From Lineus longissimus (taxonomy: Eukaryota; Nemertea; Pilidiophora; Heteronemertea; Lineidae), in assembly GCF_910592395.1 (NCBI RefSeq), contig NC_088316.1, forward strand, positions 5,516,001-5,580,000: a DNA stretch of 64,000 nt, read 5' to 3'. The notes below the pieces were generated by a model, which worked only from the letters and a program-made list of their open reading frames with translations, ran no database searches and was not told the DNA's origin. The first letter of the stretch is position 1. Each line of letters begins with the position of its first letter. A program made the position numbers and the translations under genes. Positions 58,639 to 64,000 of this stretch are shown in pieces.

Positions 58639-60829
58639 ATAATTGATTAAGCCCCTGCATAATTTAACAGCAATGGCTTGGCTTCTGTAAGTGGTAAGGA
58701 GAATTGACAGTGTCCGATTAAAAATCCCTCATTACTGCTCCGCTAAAGTATATTTTTGAACAAAACCAAGACGTTGCATCAGGGTAAGGTGTCACCACAA
58801 TTCAAGCAAAATTTCAAGGCAATCCAACGCCTCCAAGTGTGACTTTATTCGTCCCCCTTCCAGTATTATTATATAGATTGCTGCATGTTCAAATGTCGGT
58901 GTCCTGGGTATTTTGTGAAGAGGTAGCTCTGACGATTATTTGAGGAAAATATCAGCTTCTTCTGTGCACGTCCGCAGTGACCAGGCCTCGCATGCTATTT
59001 ATAGCTCAATCGGATGTTGACATGAACTGGTTCCTGTCAGAGTGCACATGTTCTCAAGGTGAGACTTCGCGGTCAAAATGCTCAAAGAAAAGCCGCAACG
59101 GCACCCTATTATGGTATCAAAATTTAAAATTGTTATTATTTGGCTTTCTCAAGGTGATAAGAAGAAGTTTATAAAAATATTATTTCACCATCCATGTTAA
59201 TTGTCAAGTTATAAGGCGGCAAGGGTGAAATTTTCAAAATTTTCATCGATGTACAGGGTGTCTCATGTATTGTGCTGCCCCCATGTTCTCATGACTGAAT
59301 TACTTGATAACAATGAAAGCTGGCCAGATGTATTCTAGAAGCGACAAGCTATTCAGAAATGTATAGGTTTATGTGTGAGAGTGATATACTGCAAGGTCGA
59401 CAGCCAGGTAGTTGATAAAGCTTGGAATCAGTGAAACCTTGGAACCAGTGATAAACCTTGGAATCAGTCCTAAAAATTCATAAAAACATGAAATAATGCC
59501 ATTCGAACCTAACGTGGTTACGAATCAACATTTGGAGCTTATTCTTACATGATCAGATCGGAATTTTATGGTAATTTAGAAATCTGTCGCATATCCGATT
59601 CAATAGTCTATATTTTAGAACAACCCAGTTGTACCTCGCCTCCAGTGTACAGTACTGATCTCCCAAATATGGGAAGACACGCCCACCACACACCCATAAT
59701 ATGAACCAATAGCGCTCCGCTTATAAATACGCCACCACCACGCGGGGCCTATTTGAACTACGGATCGGTCTGTTCATACAGGGTGATACAGAGAAAATTG
59801 GGGGCCTGTCATGCATTATGCATGGATAAGGTTGACGACTATTTCTAGGCCTAATTGTCTATGATTGACTGATATTTTATAACAAACGATGAATAAAAGA
59901 AGCCTAGTCATGTATGTTTATTACCGAAGTTTGCGGATGAAAATTTCCTTCGCCGTGAGCGATTTCTTACATCTTCCAGTACGCATCGAGGGATGCAGAG
60001 ATCTTTGTGACGTCACCAGTTCTAAGCGGTTTTTTTATTCACGTGTGTGTTTGTCCTATGATCTCGTGCATCTAGTACCGAGCATAATACTTTATCGTCT
60101 ATGGAATACAAAACAATCATAAAAACTAATTTTTGCTTCCATTGAAGAGAAATAAAATATTTTAACGAGCACAGCGCATTGCCAATTGATGACGTCATCC
60201 TTAACATTAAAAATGTTGGATTCTGAACTAACTGGCAAATTGCTATCAATAAAGTCAGCTGGGACGAGACTGTCAGTTGGGAGGGTATAAATCGTGGAAG
60301 GAACGCACCCGATTTCCCGCGCTATTTGCACAGTGATTCCATGGTTTACATTGAATATTCCAAGGTTTATCAGTGTTTCCAAGGTTTCACTAATTCCATA
60401 CTTTATCAACTACCCGACAGCCACTTGACCAGGGGTATGCATGAAATGACGTCGCGCCATTTGTGGAGCCAGGTAGGCCCGGCCGCGGCCCGGCCATTGC
60501 ACTGGCTAGTGAGACCCAAGACGCATTTCATTGTATTTCCACAGACCGCGCTTTGGAGAGCGTCGTGACGCGACGGAAACTGCGAGCAGCTGTGCTTAGA
60601 GAGGAGAGACATATACATGGCATGGAAAATGTACGTGCAATGATGTGATGGCGATGAGGGTGATTGCGATGCATGATGCACTCTTCGGCATGTCTATAAG
60701 TTGTCGATAATGAAGTTAGATATTGCTAATGATGTAATAAAACTGTCAAAAATGCTCATCTTTAAAAAATAAGCTGTCCAGTGTTGAGAAAGTTGACGTG
60801 TCAGGACGAGTTTATGGTCTATAATTCAT
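58639..60829. other. intergenic DNA, no supported gene
   Basis: A minus-strand frame at 60092-60409 contains QIAREIGCVPSTIY, which looks like a helix-turn-helix, but there is no further support. TTATAAATA at about 59720 is TATA-like with no gene behind it. Confidence 0.35.
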
Positions 60830-62847
60830 GGCCATGGCGATTTAGCGGATCCTGCGGATTCTGCGGATTCTGCGGATTCTGCGGAATCTGGTCTGCAGTG
60901 GATTGGTATCCGGTCGTTTCGCTCCCTGACGTTTTTGCCCCCAGCATTTCGCCCCCAAACTTAGCCTAATAACATTAGGCCCCACGTGGTGGCGCTGAAG
61001 GTGGCCGCTGCCGTGATGTAATGTAATCAAGCCAAATCAAGAGAGTGTCTGAGAGTCACTCTACCCAAAAATTAGTCGTTTCGCTTCCTGGGACTTGGGG
61101 TGGTTTAAGGATCGTTGCCAGGATCTCGGGCTTGTCACCTGTCATCGCATGATCTTGCTGGCTGTTTGGTCAAGAGTGGGATGATTGACTTGGGTGGACG
61201 TTAGAAAAATCTTTTATTTATTATCATGAGAGTGGGAAATTCTCTGTTTAAACTGATTTGTCATCTGGGAGTCCTGGACATCATCAGTCATCATGTGACT
61301 TGAATATCTTAATGATGAATCATCAAGGCAATCGTATGTTGCTCGTGCACAATTTTGCGATGTTGTAAAATAAAGAGAGACGTGTCAACCAGGCCAGTGT
61401 AGAAGTTTAAAATGTCCCCTGGAAAAAGTGTCCGTCCCTATTGTATTCTGCACGATGTTTGAACGAATGAGCGAAAATGACGTGTGTTTTTCGGGCGCGT
61501 AACGACTTACACGATTACGGGCCAACTCGGCCTGGGTTATAGGTCACGGTCACGCGCGATTTATTTTTTCACACCAGGTGCGGCCATTTTGTTTTCCATA
61601 TATGGCATAATTTATGCAGCATCGTCATTGCATGTAGAATGTACGTTTTTCGAGAAAAAAATTGGGATCCTTGCGAGAGCTAAGCGAACTAATTATCGCG
61701 CGCTAAAACAAAAGGTAGGTCATTCAGTGCGGTGACCGGCGCGCGAACTCAATGGGGATTTCCAAAACCAAAAACGTCAATTCATTCGTATCAATAAATG
61801 AATAAATTATGACGCGTTTGCCATATATGGAAAACAAAATGGCCGCACCTGGTGTGAAAAAATAAATCGCCACGGTCAATGGTCTCATTAGGGAGTTTTT
61901 TTTTTATTCATGCGCCCCCCCCCCCCTCACCGTAGTTCCTAAAATCATTGATTTCTCGGTCCTTACAGTATGTCATTGTTGATTCAGCAGTTGATTTGGC
62001 AAAGACATGTTTTTTTGGAGTTTCTGAAACCTAGAGCGCTACTCAATAGACGGCTAACAAGAAACTACGCATTTATACTGTTGTTGCCGACGTATGTGTA
62101 CACTGAACTTGGGATGTGCGTCGGCCCCGTGTTGAAATGCCGTCCAGTGCCAGTTGGTGCGTTTTTCGCTGATTTGTGCAAAGTTCAACATATCTCAAAA
62201 GTTCAATGATTGACCCTCGATTTTTTTTTGATTTTTGTGTAGCGTAAGCAACTGTCTTTCATGGAAGAATGGTCACTGTAAGAATTATTCAGGAAGAAAT
62301 GTATAATATTTGGGGTTTTTCGTGATTGTCCGGCCCAATTGGCAATATTGCCATTTGGGATGGTGAACAGAGCTAGGAGCAAATGATTTATGATTTATGA
62401 TTTATGATTTATTTGAAGAAATAAAATGCCCGATTTAACATCCTGCAGAATCAGGGGAATCGGGCGTTTCCAGTGATATACGACATAAATGGGTTGTCCT
62501 CAAGCATTCACTTTGGAAACGCATTTTAAAATAGATGTTACGTCCTGTTAATGGGGCACGTCATCATCACGTACATTTGGGAAAAACTCCCTAACGAGAC
62601 CAATGTGGAAATCGTCCGATAATAGAATGCAGACATTTTTTTCCCAAATGTTGGGGTTTTTCCGAAATGCTTGATAATCTTAGCGGTTTAGACAATTTAA
62701 CAGTTATGGAATATTACAAATATTTATTATAAGGATAATTTATCATAATATCGATATTCTCGAGCTGTTTTTATGCTGATTCCGCCCAGATTCCGCAGGT
62801 TCCGCATGTTCCGCAGAATCTGCAGGATCTTCTAAATCGCCATGGCC
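60830..62847. mobile_element. 2-kb TIR element with TGCGGATTC subterminal repeats
   Basis: The left end GGCCATGGCGATTTAGCGGA, followed by four TGCGGATTC-type repeats, is mirrored at the right end by TTCCGCAG repeats and GATCTTCTAAATCGCCATGG. The interior contains other inverted repeats (61556-61870; 61871-61905 against 62583-62615) but no recognisable transposase. Confidence 0.75.
61556..61870. repeat. 315-bp foldback nested in the 2-kb element
   Basis: Arms of about 65 bases: GCGATTTATTTTTTCACACC...CCATATATGGCATAATTTAT on the left and the inverse on the right (AATAAATTATGACGCGTTTG...GGTGTGAAAAAATAAATCGC). Confidence 0.88.
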
Positions 62848-63089
62848 ATATCATGGGGGTGTAGCATTGAAAAAAAGAAAGAAAGTGAATGATATTGGTT
62901 CCCAGCCTGCCTAATAGCATTCCGCGAAGATGACGCCCTGCAGCTGCTGCCCTCTATTTCCCCATCGCTGAATTACAGGCAATGTCGGACAAACATGCGG
63001 TTTCGTAATGGATTCAGGCTTTCTAACTGGCTTACTGGACTTTGCGCAATATTTCGCCAAAAAATTATTCTACGCAACGGTCCCTAGGT

Positions 63090-64000
63090 GACTTTTCCTA
63101 TTCATAATACACAGCCAGTCCATCCTAGATCGTGGTTACATGGGGAGTAATCGTTGTAAAAGTAGGCCAAACGCAAAGACAGTTAACACGGGTACCACTA
63201 TGTTTACAATGCGAACAAGCCGTGTAAGTCATTATCAGCATTTTTTTTCATTGAACATTTGCGGATACAGCGTCACAGGGAGCAGCATTGAACGGTAAAC
63301 AGGTTCACATCATATTCAGACAACGGCTTGTAACGGCCATACAGGAAGTTAGATTCGGCTTACTGGACTTTGCGCAACGAAACGAAACGAGCGAAATGGG
63401 GGAGCGACCATTATGTTTTACCCTGGTACGTCAAGTTCGATACATGGTGTCAGTCACCAGTATGGATGTGTTTTCCATTAATAATTATCAATACGTGTTT
63501 TTAAAAATCAAAATCATGAATTTCCTTTCCATTTGAAGAAAACGATGACGAAGTTTCAGTTTAGGAGCCTAAGTTTTGTGGTACCAATTAACCCCTCGTT
63601 GGCTGAAAAGTCGATTCACCGGTCACAAATGGTCGAAAATGACCCCCAAAACTTCAGACTCCCAACCTGGTAATGTATGCGCGTAATGTATACTCTCAGC
63701 AAGCGAATAGTTGTGATCGTCGGTTTTTGATACGAATCGTTTCCCGCTGTATGGCCGTTACAAGCCGTTGTCTGAATATGATGTGAACCTGTTTACCGTT
63801 CAATGCTGCTCCCTGTGGCGCTGTACCCGCAAATGTTCAATGGAAAAAATGCTGATAATGACTTACACGGCTTGTTTGCATCGTAAACATAGTGGTACCC
63901 AGGTTAATTGTCTTTGCGTTTGGCCTACTTTTACAACGATTACTCCCCATGTAACCACGATCTAGGATGGACAGGCTGTGTATTATGAATAGGAAAAGTC
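63090..64000. mobile_element. foldback transposon with ~253-bp near-perfect arms, reaching the window edge
   Basis: The left arm 63090-63343 begins GACTTTTCCTATTCATAATA, and the right arm 63749-64000 ends with its exact inverse at the last base of the window. The arms differ at only a handful of positions. The roughly 405-base loop is unique and encodes no recognised protein. The sequence GGCTTACTGGACTTTGCGCA occurs both in the loop (about 63356) and just outside the left end (about 63027). Confidence 0.9.

Noticed and set aside
13100-58800. CRISPR-like array or bacterial operon
   Set aside because: The tandem repeats lack constant repeats with unique spacers and the genes are eukaryotic and split; nothing prokaryotic is present.
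60092-60409. Minus-strand frame with a helix-turn-helix-like QIAREIGCVPSTIY
   Set aside because: One short motif only; no further domain, no splice partner and no terminal repeats. Noted in the intergenic entry but not called.

Overview
This is nuclear DNA from an invertebrate animal. It has split genes with GT-AG introns, long AT-rich introns, a very high density of small inverted-repeat transposons, and animal-specific families (CDC25, MFSD8/CLN7, SPRY, core-2 GlcNAc-transferase, rhodopsin-type GPCRs). A marine deuterostome or lophotrochozoan is the best guess; the sequence does not fix the phylum.

Layout. (1) 1-2400: an intronless CDC25 phosphatase gene on the + strand with a TATA box and an A-rich 3' end. 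(2) 3397-10381: six exons of the lysosomal transporter MFSD8 (CLN7) on the - strand. They cover roughly the N-terminal two thirds. The last visible exon ends in an open splice phase and no further exons were found before base 1, so CDC25 appears to sit inside an MFSD8 intron in the opposite direction. (3) 10.4-19.9 kb: MFSD8 5' side and intergenic DNA with a dead FLYWCH/MULE transposase gene, several foldback elements, a minisatellite, and a small element carrying telomere-like repeats. (4) 19978-39906: a twelve-exon + strand gene for a protein of about 1,090 residues with a long acidic N-terminus and three SPRY domains. It contains a 21-nt microexon that keeps the reading frame whether included or skipped. 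(5) 40-50 kb: intergenic DNA packed with MITEs, a TIR element, and a decayed PIF/Harbinger transposon. (6) 50290-52250: a three-exon GT14 (GCNT-like) glycosyltransferase. (7) 52.4-57.5 kb: a tandem duplication of a two-exon GPCR gene. The first copy is intact; the second is broken by a one-base frameshift and a MITE insertion. (8) 57.5-64 kb: no gene recognised; TIR and foldback elements, one of which runs to the right edge.

The genes are functionally unrelated (cell-cycle phosphatase, lysosomal membrane protein, SPRY scaffold, Golgi glycosyltransferase, receptor). The points of most interest are the nested CDC25/MFSD8 arrangement, the triple-SPRY protein with its repeated intron pattern and microexon, the freshly killed GPCR duplicate, and the variety of resolvable mobile elements. 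Exon limits come from reading splice sites and protein similarity by eye, and family calls rest on remembered conserved motifs, not on a database search.
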